In this document: positions 9,256 through 18,500 of the stretch, piece after piece | How the letters are laid out: every line of letters starts with the position of its first letter | How positions within the stretch are numbered: the stretch's first letter is position 1 | Source of the DNA: Hymenobacter sp. BRD128 | GTDB lineage: Bacteria; Bacteroidota; Bacteroidia; Cytophagales; Hymenobacteraceae | DNA: 64,000 nucleotides | Assembly (NCBI RefSeq): GCF_013256625.1 | Contig: NZ_CP053908.1 | Span: 3,038,001-3,102,000 of the forward strand | Reading direction: 5' to 3' | Position numbers and translations under genes: made by a program | Notes under the pieces: model-generated | Database searches by the model: none | Seen by the model: only the letters and a program-made list of their open reading frames with translations | Told to the model about the DNA's origin: nothing

Positions 9256-9795
9256 ATGAAACTGCTTGAGCCAGACGCAGAAAACCAACTCGTCCAGCGT
9301 TTGTATGCGCGTGATGAGTCGGCGATGGCCTTCTTTTATAAGAACTACAAGCAGGCCTTGTACCATACTATTTGGCGCATTGTGCGCCAGAATGAGCTGG
9401 CGCAGGACATTCTGCAAGAAACCATGCTCAAGTTCTGGCTGACGTTTCCCAGCTACGACACCAGCAAGGGCCGGCTCTTTACCTGGGCGCTCGCCATCGG
9501 CCGCAACCTGGCCATCGACCGGCTGCGGGCAGTGCGGCGCATCTCGCAGCGCACCCATTCGCTCACCGAGGAAGATGCGCTGCACCTGGCCGCGCCCACT
9601 GGCTTCCGGCCCGAGCACGTGGGCGTGCGCGACTGGCTGGCCCTGCTCAACCCCGGCGACCGGCAGCTACTCGAACTACTTTACCTGCAAGGCTATACCC
9701 AGGCCGAGGCCGCCGACGAGCTCAAGCTGCCGCTGGGCACCATCAAGTCGCGGGGCCGGCGCATCATCCGGGCACTGGCCCGGCATATCAATTAA
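9256..9795 (+). CDS. ECF RNA polymerase sigma factor
   Basis: 179 residues from ATG 9256 (the frame opens three codons earlier at a TTG). Sigma region 2 is visible (ALYHTIWRIVRQNELAQDILQETMLKFW, then LFTWALAIGRNLAIDRLR) and region 4 at the C-terminus (LLELLYLQGYTQAEAADELKLPLGTIKSRGRRIIRAL), giving the extracytoplasmic-function layout with no region 1 or 3. ECF sigma factors usually have a cognate anti-sigma gene just downstream; here the next gene is a reductase 340 bases away and none is present. Regulation may be through its own promoter or an unlinked partner. Confidence 0.93.
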   Translation: MKLLEPDAENQLVQRLYARDESAMAFFYKNYKQALYHTIWRIVRQNELAQDILQETMLKFWLTFPSYDTSKGRLFTWALAIGRNLAIDRLRAVRRISQRTHSLTEEDALHLAAPTGFRPEHVGVRDWLALLNPGDRQLLELLYLQGYTQAEAADELKLPLGTIKSRGRRIIRALARHIN

Positions 9796-9837
9796 CACAT
9801 TCTTCCTTCTTCCGCCGAAAACGAGCTGCTACCACCT

Positions 9838-9873
9838 ACAAGGAGCCTGCGCCGGAGTGCGCAGGCTCCTTGT
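9838..9873 (+). terminator. Hairpin after the sigma factor gene
   Basis: Perfect 15-base arms (ACAAGGAGCCTGCGC and its reverse complement) around a 6-base loop, 43 bases after the sigma factor stop. There is no long T tract, but the stem is strong. The rest of the gap to 10140 shows no gene. Confidence 0.7.
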
Positions 9874-10097
9874 GGCGTAATGGGGGCTGGCCGGCGGGAG
9901 TCGGCAGTGATTTCCGACTCGAATAACTCACCCTTATCAGACCATGGCGGCCAGCAAGAAAACCCACTGTCAAATGAATCACGAATGACCTTGTTTTCAG
10001 AATCTTATCGATTACATAAGTGTTAACTCACCATCTAGCGCGTCGGATAGCTCGTTAAGGGTGCGCACCTTGTTCTCCGCACCCGGCGGGCTAGCCG

Positions 10098-10105
10098 TAC
10101 CTTTG
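10098..10105 (+). promoter_or_regulatory. Bacteroidota -7 promoter box (TACCTTTG)
   Basis: Exact match to TAnnTTTG, the -7 element used by the Bacteroidota primary sigma factor, 34 bases before the reductase start. No TTTG was seen at the ideal -33 spacing; the nearest TTG is about 25 bases upstream. Confidence 0.6.
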
Positions 10106-10139
10106 TACTCATTCTAAATACTAACGCTTACCCTCCTGA

Positions 10140-11156
10140 ATGTCCGCTGTAATTTCCACTGATATCTGCATCATCGGGGCTGGCCCGGTGGGGCTGTTCG
10201 CTGTTTTTGAAGCTGGTTTGTTGAAGCTGCGCTGCCACGTGGTCGACGCCCTGCCCCAGCCGGGCGGGCAGCTGTCCGAGATTTATCCCAAGAAGCCGAT
10301 TTACGACATCCCCGGCTACCCCGAGATTCTGGCCGGCGACCTCATCGACAATCTGATGAAGCAAATTGAGCCTTTCCACCCCACGTTCACGCTGGGCGAG
10401 CGCGTCGAACGCTTTGCGAAATTGGATGATGGCTCGTTTCAGCTCTACACCACCGATGGCACCGAGATTCAGTGCAAAGCCGTGGCCATCGCGGGCGGGC
10501 TAGGGTCGTTTGAGCCGCGCAAGCCGGCCGTGGAAAACCTGGAGCGCTTTGAGGGCGGCAAAGGCGTGCACTACATGGTGCGCGACCCCGAGCACTTCCG
10601 TGACAAGAAAATCGTGATTGCGGGCGGCGGCGACTCAGCCCTCGACTGGACTAACTTCCTGGCCAACGTGGCCTCGGAGGTGACGCTGGTGCACCGGGGT
10701 ACCACCTTCCGCGGCGCCGCCGACTCGGCCGAAAAGGTGAAAGCCTTGCACGACGCGGGCCGCATCAAGCTGGTGCTCAGCTCCAACGTGACGCACCTGC
10801 ACGGCAATGGCCACCTGGAGCAAGTAACTATTACCAACAACAACGGCACCACCGAGACGGTGCCGCTCGATGCGTTCGTGCCGCTGTTCGGCCTCACGCC
10901 CAAGCTCGGCCCCATCGGCGACTGGAACCTTGACCTCACCGACGATGCCATCGTGGTGAACACCGAGGACTACAGCACCTCGCTGCCCGGCGTGTACGCC
11001 ATCGGCGACATTAACACGTATCCGGGCAAGCTGAAGCTTATTTTGTGCGGCTTCCACGAGGCCGCGCTCATGTGCCAGGGCGCGTTCAAGTACATTTACC
11101 CCGACAAAAAATACACCCTCAAGTACACCACCGTCAACGGGGTACCGACCCTTTAA
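10140..11156 (+). CDS. Ferredoxin-NADP(+) reductase, thioredoxin-reductase type
   Basis: 338-residue FAD/NAD(P)H enzyme. The N-terminal FAD site is CIIGAGPVGLFAVFEAG, the central NADPH site is IVIAGGGDSALDW, and the second FAD motif is LPGVYAIGDINTYPGKLKLI. The redox-active CxxC of true thioredoxin reductases is absent, which together with the length and the C-terminal extension (FKYIYPDKKYTLKYTTVNG) places it with the TrxR-like ferredoxin-NADP reductases (YumC type). A [2Fe-2S] ferredoxin gene follows directly, so the pair probably shuttles electrons between NADPH and that ferredoxin. Own promoter box 34 bases upstream. Confidence 0.9.
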   Translation: MSAVISTDICIIGAGPVGLFAVFEAGLLKLRCHVVDALPQPGGQLSEIYPKKPIYDIPGYPEILAGDLIDNLMKQIEPFHPTFTLGERVERFAKLDDGSFQLYTTDGTEIQCKAVAIAGGLGSFEPRKPAVENLERFEGGKGVHYMVRDPEHFRDKKIVIAGGGDSALDWTNFLANVASEVTLVHRGTTFRGAADSAEKVKALHDAGRIKLVLSSNVTHLHGNGHLEQVTITNNNGTTETVPLDAFVPLFGLTPKLGPIGDWNLDLTDDAIVVNTEDYSTSLPGVYAIGDINTYPGKLKLILCGFHEAALMCQGAFKYIYPDKKYTLKYTTVNGVPTL

Positions 11157-11240
11157 GGGAGTTACGAGCTATGAGTTAAAAGCCCAGCTAGTTTACCGTG
11201 CTTTTGATTCATAATTCTTACTTCTTAACTCACAACTCTT
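11157..11240. repeat. Degenerate palindrome between reductase and ferredoxin genes
   Basis: The gap contains GAGTTACGAGCTATGAGTT near the left end and its decayed complement (CTTAACTCACAACTC) at the right end. It resembles the perfect GAGTTAAAAGTTATG palindrome at 49619-49691 and seems to be an eroded copy of the same family. Transcription probably reads through it to the ferredoxin gene. Confidence 0.5.
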
Positions 11241-11241
11241 T

Positions 11242-11565
11242 ATGAGTGATATTAGAATTTACGTAGAGGAAGCGCCCGGCCAGCGGCGCGAACTGGAAGC
11301 GCCAACCGACATGGGCCTGAGCTTGATGGAGCTGCTCAAGGCTAGCGACTATCCCATCCAGGCCACCTGCGGCGGCATGGCGCTGTGCGCCACCTGCCAT
11401 GTAGAAATTTTGGCCGGCCCGCCCCTGCCCGAGCCCAGCGACGACGAGTGGGCCATGCTCGATACGCTGCCCGTGCTGCACGAAACCAGTCGCCTCAGCT
11501 GCCAGATTCGCCTCGCCCCCAACCTTGATGGCCTAGTGGTGCGCGTGCTCGGCAGCGGCGAATAG
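11242..11565 (+). CDS. [2Fe-2S] ferredoxin
   Basis: 107-residue plant/adrenodoxin-type ferredoxin. The cluster ligands are in ATCGGMALCATCHVEI (C-x5-C-x2-C) with the fourth Cys about 36 residues later in SRLSCQIRL. It lies 85 bases downstream of a ferredoxin-NADP reductase on the same strand and is its likely redox partner. The stop codon TAG is the first part of a perfect 21-base palindrome arm. Confidence 0.93.
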   Translation: MSDIRIYVEEAPGQRRELEAPTDMGLSLMELLKASDYPIQATCGGMALCATCHVEILAGPPLPEPSDDEWAMLDTLPVLHETSRLSCQIRLAPNLDGLVVRVLGSGE

Positions 11566-11619
11566 CACGGCAGCCCCACCCCCTGCGGGAGAGGGGCCGG
11601 GGGTGGGGCTGCCGTGCTA
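11563..11619. repeat. Perfect palindrome overlapping the ferredoxin stop codon
   Basis: Perfect 21-base arms at 11563-11583 and 11599-11619 (starting TAGCACGGCAGCCCC) around a 15-base loop with CGGGAGAGGGGCC, the core shared with family B palindromes at 561 and 14469. The TAG at 11563 is the ferredoxin stop codon. It may act as an RNA-stabilising hairpin ahead of the terminator at 11644. Confidence 0.85.
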
Positions 11620-11643
11620 AAACGAGCTTTGTAATAACCTGGT

Positions 11644-11683
11644 AAAAACAGCAGCCCGGCCAATTGGCCGGGCTGCTGTTTTT
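11644..11683. terminator. Bidirectional intrinsic terminator
   Basis: Perfect 18-base arms (A5 then CAGCAGCCCGGCC, with the complement ending in T5) around an AATT loop. It has the flanking A and T tracts needed to work on both strands, and lies between the convergent ferredoxin gene and the Lys/Ser/His-rich protein gene. Confidence 0.93.
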
Positions 11684-11703
11684 GTAAAATAATCTATTGT
11701 AGC

Positions 11704-12393
11704 CTAGCGGCGGTGCTTGTGCTTGGTGCTGGCCTCCTTGTGCTTGCTTTTGGTTTTGGCCTTTTTCTCGGCCGTGTGGTGCTTGGCCTTGTGGGTCGTT
11801 TCCTTATGGCTCTTGTGCGAGGCCGATTTTTTGCTGCTGTGGTGGCGGCTGGCTTTTTCGCTGCTGTGGTGCTTGCTCTTGCTGCTGTGCTTGGCTTCGC
11901 GGGCGGCCTTGGCACGGCTGGCTTTGGTCGATTTGCTGCGGTGGCTAGCCTTGCTGCTGTGGCTCGATTTGCTGTTGTGGCGGGCGGCGCGGCGGGCTTC
12001 GGCCCGGCGCTCGGCGCGGGCTTCGGCGGCGCGCTCCTCGGCCCGCTCAATGGCCCGCAGGCGAGCCCGGCGGGCGGCGCGGCGGCTAGCGGCGCTTATT
12101 TCGTGGGCGGCGGCTACCTCCTCGGGGCGAGGGTCGGCGGCAGCCTCACTATAATGGGCAGTGGCGTCGATTTCGGGGGCAGCGGTAGCGAGCTGCTCGG
12201 CCGAAGCCGTGGGCTTGGATAATTCGGCGGCCTTCTTGCGGCGCACCGGCATCAGAAAGTCGCGCTCGGCCCGCTCGCGGGTGCTCAGGCTTTCTTCGCC
12301 GGGCAGCTTGGTAACGACTTGGGCTTTCTCGGCCTGGGCCCACGCCGCTGAAGTGCTCAGCGATAAGGCCAGTAATACAATTAGCTTCCTCAT
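11704..12393 (-). CDS. Secreted Lys/Ser/His-rich basic repeat protein
   Basis: 229 residues from the ATG at 12393 (the frame extends further upstream but the signal peptide begins here). Residues 1-18 are a classical signal peptide (RKLIVLLALSLSTSAAWAQ). The middle (~50-110) is Ala/Arg/Glu-rich and helical (RRAARRARLRAIERAEER). From ~115 to the end it is almost only Lys, Ser, His, Ala and Thr, with recurring units such as HSSKSKHHSSEKASRHHSSK and ending in KHKHRR. No enzyme domain is seen. The tail resembles histone H1-like basic tails but carries an export signal, so a role in binding envelope polyanions, extracellular DNA or metals through His is possible. Function unknown. The antisense frame across it is a shadow. 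Confidence 0.8.
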   Translation of the reverse strand: MRKLIVLLALSLSTSAAWAQAEKAQVVTKLPGEESLSTRERAERDFLMPVRRKKAAELSKPTASAEQLATAAPEIDATAHYSEAAADPRPEEVAAAHEISAASRRAARRARLRAIERAEERAAEARAERRAEARRAARHNSKSSHSSKASHRSKSTKASRAKAAREAKHSSKSKHHSSEKASRHHSSKKSASHKSHKETTHKAKHHTAEKKAKTKSKHKEASTKHKHRR

Positions 12394-12578
12394 CAATAAC
12401 TTACTGAATAAAATAGAAAAACAAAAATAGGCGCCACGGACTACCCGCGCAAGCCCCGGCGCGGCGGCCGGAGCCGTCGGCAAGCTGCTCGGTGGGGGCT
12501 GGCGGCCGGGCCAGCCCAGCCGCAATCGTTGCCGCACTTTCTGCCTGAATTTTGATTTGACGGTGCGCTGCTAGCCTT

Positions 12579-15500
12579 TTACTGCGGCGCAATGGCCAGC
12601 CGCTGCCCCGCCGAAGTAGCCCCAAACTCGGGCGCGTACAGGCACTGCACCTGGCTCAGGCCGCCCGAAAAATTTCCGGTCTGGCTAGCCCGCAGCCGGT
12701 ACTCGAACACGTGCGTGCCGCGCGGCACCTCGCTCAAAAAGAAGTTGGCCGCCGCATCGCGCGGGCTCTCGTAGTACCCTAGCCCGGCCTGGTAGCGGTA
12801 GCCGCTGAGCTGATTTATCGGCTCCAGGCCGGCGGCGCGCTGGTCTTTGAGGTGCACGTATTCGAGGGCGCGGTCGGTGCGCAGCACCAGGCGCACCACC
12901 AGGGCATCGCCCACGCGCAGGGGCGTGGCGGCGGTTATGCGCTCCAGTTGCGGGCCGGCGCCGGTGCGGGTTTCGCGGTAAAGCTGGCGCTCGACGCTGA
13001 GCGGCGAGGCGGCGGGCGTCACCTTATCGAGGTCTTCGAAATACTGCCAGTAGAGTGCCCCCCAGGCCGGGCCGGCGTCAGCTTTGGTGACCGTTACCTT
13101 GCCCTGGGCGGGCTGGATGTCGGCGGCGGGCCAGGTCTGCTTGTAGTAGCCGGTGCCCGCCTGCGTGGTCTCGGGCTTGATGGCTTGGCCGCCCACCGTC
13201 ACTTGCAAGGGCTGGGCGGGGGCTAGCCAGCTCGGGCCGCGCAGCAGCAGAGCGTAGCAGGCATCGGCGGTGGCGCGGGTGCTCTCCCAGCTGTGGGTTT
13301 GCTTGTGAGCCAGCAGCCAGAGTTTCAACTCATCGACTGACTTCTGGTCGTTCTTGATTTCGTCAAAGGCTTCGATAAGCGTGGCCTGGGTTTCGACGGG
13401 GGCCTCGCACCAGTAGTAGCCGGGCTGCACGTCTTTCCAATACATGCCCAGCTCAGAGCTGTGCAGGGCGTTTTCGGCGAGCGCCCGCATGACGGCCTGG
13501 GCAGCCGGGGCCTGGGCGTTTTCGCGAAACAGGGCTAGCGCGAGTTGCGCTTGCAGGTAGCGGGTTTGGCCGGTCCAGTGCGTAGCTGCCTGGGTGCGGT
13601 AGTAAGCGTAGGCCGTTTTGGCCTCGGCGGCTACGGGCTGGGCTAGCCAGAAGCTGCGGGCGTAGAGCGCCTGGATTTCGAGGTCGTCGAGGTGGTTGTC
13701 GGCCAGCTTCACGGCCTTTTGGCGGCGCAGCTCGGCATAGTCGCGGGCCAGGGCGCCGTCGAGGTAGTGCAGGGCGTGTTGCAGGATGTTGCGCGCCGTA
13801 TTATCTTGGCTGGCATCGAAGGCGCCGAGCTTTTGGAGCTTGCCGAAGCCGGCCACGATGAGCTGGGTGATGTAGCGGTCGGCGGGCATGTTCTCAAACC
13901 ACGGAAACGAGCCGTCGGGCAGCTGCATGGCTTGCAGCTTGGCCAGGGTGCGGGCGGTTTCGGCTTTGAGGCGCGCCTCGTCGAAGAGGGTACTGAGGCG
14001 GGCTAGCCGCTCGGCTTCGCCCTGGGCATCGCGCACCCAGGGGGTTTCTTGCAGCAGGATATTTTTCAGCTCCTGGTTTTGGGCGAGCTTGCCGGCCAGG
14101 GCGTTTTGCTGCGCCGCCGTGCCGCTCTGGGCCTGGCGCTGCCACTCGGCCAGCACGGTGCGGAAGCGCGGGTTGCTCTTGAGAATCTGAGCGGCCAGCA
14201 GGTTGGCGTAGAGGCGGGCGAAGGTCTGCTCCGAGCACTCGTAGGGGTATTCGAGCAGGTAGGGCAGGCTCTGCACGGCGTACCAGGCGGGGTTGGCCGT
14301 CAGTTCCAGCGTCAGCGAGTAGTTGCGCCGGGTGGGGCTAGCGGTGTTCGTGAGCTTCTTCAATTCAAACTCGCGGGTGGCCGGCCCGACTAGGGGCAGC
14401 GGCAGACTCTCGGTGATGAGGATGCGATTGGGCAGGACGGGCAGCGTGTTTTCCTCGCCGTCGGAGAACCTCACCCCCGACCCCTCTCCTTGGGAGAGGG
14501 GAGCCTGACGAATCTTCTTTTTGCTCTTTTTATCTGCTAACTGCTCACTGTTCACTGTTGACTGACTTTCAGCCACCACGCGGTAGGTCACGGCCACGGG
14601 GGCGAAGTCGGCCGGAATGGCTAGCTCCCACCCTAGCGCGGCGCTCTGGTGGGCGGCGGCGCTCACCGGCAGCTGGGCCGGGCCTTTGATGAGCTGACTG
14701 GTAATATCCTGGCCGGTGGCGGCGTCGAGCAAAAAGAGCTGGGCCGTGCCGCTGGTGGCGTGGTCGGTGAGGTTGGAGAACTTGGCGGGGAAGGTGAACG
14801 CGTCGCCGGGCCGCAGGAAGCGCGGGGCGTTGGGCGTAAGCTGAATTTCCTTCTGGGTCACGAGCTGGCGGGCCAGCTGGCCGGTGTGCAGGCTGCGGTC
14901 GTGGGCGAGGGCCAGCAGCTGCCAGCGCGTCACGGCCTCGGGCATCTGAAATTCGAGCACTACGTCGCCGGTTGCGTCGGCGCGCAGGGCGGGCTGCCAG
15001 AAGGCCGTTTCGCGGAAGTCGCGGCGGGCGGCGATGATGGAGAGGTCGGGGGCTGGCTTTGGCTGCGCGTTGCTATCGTCGGCATGAACATATCCGTTGC
15101 CCCTTATGACCAACCCAGAAACCTTGCCCTGCAAAGCCATCATTGGGGAAGCAGCCCTAGCTCGTGGGCTAGGCGCCGTGCCAGGAACTCCGTCCTCATC
15201 TCTCTTTACTACCGGCGCAGTAAATTTTACTGTCACCATTTTCGGTGGTGCCAAATGACTTTCCCAAGCATTCAAACTCGGGTACTGAATCGCCGTTGTT
15301 TCATCGGTTTCCTCATTCTCAAATAGATTTTCTGAATTCAGCTCCCCAAACTCTCCCTGCCAGCCAAACCGCGCCGGGAAATAATTACCGCCAAACTCCA
15401 GCCGCTCGAAGCTGTGCGGCCGGAACACGTCCAAACTCTGGTCATAGAGGGTGGCGAGCAGCTCGGCATCGGCGGGCTGGCCGTTGGCCTGGCGGATGGT

Positions 15501-18500
15501 GAGGCGCCAGGTTTCGCGCTGGCCGGGGGCTAGCCGGTCGCGGAAGGTGGCGAGGGCCAGGCGCAGCGGCTGGGGCTGCTCGGTTACCTGCACGGTGGCG
15601 TCATGGCGGTAGAGGCGGCCGTCGCGCACCTGCGTGGTGTGGAGGTAAAGCGGGCCGCGCGCCTCGGCCGGACCGCTGGCCACGGCCAGGCGGCGCTGCT
15701 CGCCGGCTTTCAAAGTCAGCCACTCGCGGCGCAGCAGCTGGCCGCCGCGCTCTACTTCGAGCAGGATGCGGGCGTCGGCCTCGCTGCTGCCCAGCAGCAG
15801 GCTGGCGGGCTGGCCGGGCGCCACGGTATCGGCGAGGGCCACAAACCAGTCGGGCGTGACGAAGGGAACGGTGGCGGCCTGGGAGTCGAAGAGCGTGAAG
15901 TCGAGACTGGCGCGGGCTGAGTCGGGGCCGGCGGCCTGGGCTTCGAGGCGGTAGCGGCCGGTGGGCAGGTTAGCCAGGGCGGCCTTCAGGTCGAGCACGG
16001 GGCTGGCGTGGGTGTCGAAGGGCTGGGTCTTGACCAGCTCGGCGGGCAGCTCGTGGTCGGTGGTTTCGGGGGCGGGGCCGGGCACGCCGGGCGGGTTGGG
16101 GCGGTAGCGGCGGGCCAGCAGACGTAGGGTACCGGTGGCAGGCAGCGGCTCGCCGGTGGCGTTGGTGCCGAGCAGCGTGAAGGCGGGCAGCTGGGCCTTA
16201 TCGGCCTGGGCGGGGCCGATGAGGCGCAGGCTGAGCGGGTTGCGGCCCATTACCACGTTGCGGGTGCCGGTGCGGGTTTCGCCGGCCGCGTCGGTCACGT
16301 CGGCGGTTACTTCGAAGAGGTAGCCTGGCTCCCAGCCACCGCGGCCCGGCTGGCGGGGTACCAGCGGCGGCGTGAAAGTAATGGCGAAGCGGCCCTCGGC
16401 ATCGGTGGTGGCGGTGCCGTGGGCAATTTCCTGGCTTCTGCCCCCGCCCGGGTACATAGCCCGGCTTCTATAAAGAGCAACATTGAAAAGTGGCAACAGT
16501 TCGCGGCGCGTGACGTGATACTTCACGCTGGCCCCGTCGGTGGCCTGGCCGGCGTAGGCGCGAGCGCGGCCATTTATTGTCAGCGGCTGGCCGAACTGCG
16601 GCCGGCCGGCCACCGAGTCTAGAGTCACCAAAAAGGTCGGCCGCTTGTAATCCTCCACCGCGAAAGCCAGGCTGCCGTGGTCGGTTTGCAGCTGCATTTC
16701 ACCATTTAGCAGGCTGGTGGGCAGCATCAGCGAGCCGTTGAAACTGCCGAAGTCGGAGGTAGTGAACGGCAGCGCTTGCACGGTCTGGCCGTTCACGTCC
16801 ACGAGGCGCAGGCTCACGGGCTGGCCCGTTAGCAGGCTAGCCTTGCCGCCGAGGCTTTGGGTCAGAATGCCTTTGAAATAGACTGTTTGGCCCGGCCGGT
16901 AAATGGCGCGGTCGGTGAAGAGAAACGTGCGGCGCTGCGGCTGCTCGATGCCATCGGTGCGGCCGGGGAAGTAGTAGGCGTTGAGCGGCGTGAATAACGT
17001 ATCGCGGCCTAGCCACGAGCGCACGCCGCTCAGCTGCTCGCGGCCCAGGGCGGCGCTGGCTTTGTTGGGGCCGGGGATTTCGACCTCGCCGGTGGCGCTG
17101 GTGGGCCGCACGTCGCCCAGGCGGCGGTCGTCGCGCTGGGTAGCGCGGTTGTAGACGTTGAAGGTAGCCTGGTTTTTCACGCCCGCCAGCGGGGCGCCGG
17201 TGGCCCGGTCGAGCAGCAGCAGCGCCGTGGCACCCGTAGCCGCATTGGTGCGATGCACCAGGCTGAGCTGGCTAGCCCCCAGCACGGCCCAGGCCGTGAC
17301 GGCGCCGGCCGGCGCGGCCTTTGCGGTTGGGTCAGTCGAAAGCTGGGCCTTATTACTGAGCAAAATGAGGTAGTAGCCGGCTGGCAGCGTAGCTCCGGCG
17401 GCGGCCAGCTTCTGCTCCTTATAATCAACAGGGCTAGCGGGCAACGGTACGGCCCAGGTGGCGGCCGGCGCGGCCCGTAGGGCGCGAGCAAAGCGCTTGG
17501 CTAGCGGGCGGTTTTGGGGGTCGTAGCCGGTGCCCCGCTGCCACTCGTTGGCCGTGATGCGGTAGGCCCAGGCGTGCAGCTCGGTCACATTGCGCGCCGT
17601 GAGGTCGAGGCGCCAGGGCTGGCCGGGCACCACCACATCGGCCGCTGAGAAGGCTAGCTCGGGCTGCTCGATACTGGCGCGCAGCTGCCGCGCCCGCGCC
17701 GCGCCGCGTGAGGCCGGGAAGCGGGTTTCGGCCGCCCGCGTAAGCGTCACGGCGGCTACGTTGTCATTGGCCGCGTGCCGGGCTTCGGCTTGCCGGGCGA
17801 TGAACTCGGCGCTGATGGGCAGCGCCTGATACTGCGCAGCCAGGCGGGCTAGCGCGGGCTCGTACTGGCTAGCCACATTGGTGCCCTCGGTGAGGCTGTG
17901 CAGATAGTCGAGGCGCTGCAAGTCCACGTCGGCCAGGGCGGCGGGGTTGCCCGCGGCTAGCCTAGCGGCGGTGAGGCGCTGCAACAGCCGCAACGCCAGC
18001 AGCTGGCCGTTCAGCGAGTCGGCGGCCGGGGCCGTTAGCTTGAGCGCCGCAAATTCCTGGGCGCTGCCGAAGAGCTTGGGGTCGGTGGGCTGCCACTGCT
18101 GCTCGGGCTTGGTGATGTACAGCTCCTGGTTTTGCAGGCCCGCGATGGCGCGCTGGGCTAGCAGGTCGTAGAGCGTGGGGCGCAGGGCGCGGCCTTCGGC
18201 GTCGCCGTTGGTGGCCAGGTCGCCGAGGTCGGCCAGGGTGGTTTTAAGCTGGCGCTGGGGCTCATCCTCAACCGACTGCTCGTAGTGCCGCACAATGGCG
18301 GCGGCCAGCCGGCCAGCGTCCCAGGTGGCGAGGCTGGTGCCGCCGTCGGCCCGGCCGGGCGTGGCCTGGTCGGTGGTGGGCGCTGCGCCGTTGGTGCGCT
18401 CGTAGAGTTGGTAGCGGTGCTCGTTGTAGTACGCACTATACAAGCCCCCTAGCAACGAGTGCAGAATGGGTCGGGCCGGAAACTGGGCCGTCTTCAGGTC

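Noticed and set aside
11713-12222. Plus-strand frame across the basic protein gene
   Set aside because: Product is low-complexity Gly/Ala/Leu/Val without a start context; the minus-strand gene has a signal peptide and its own stop next to a terminator.
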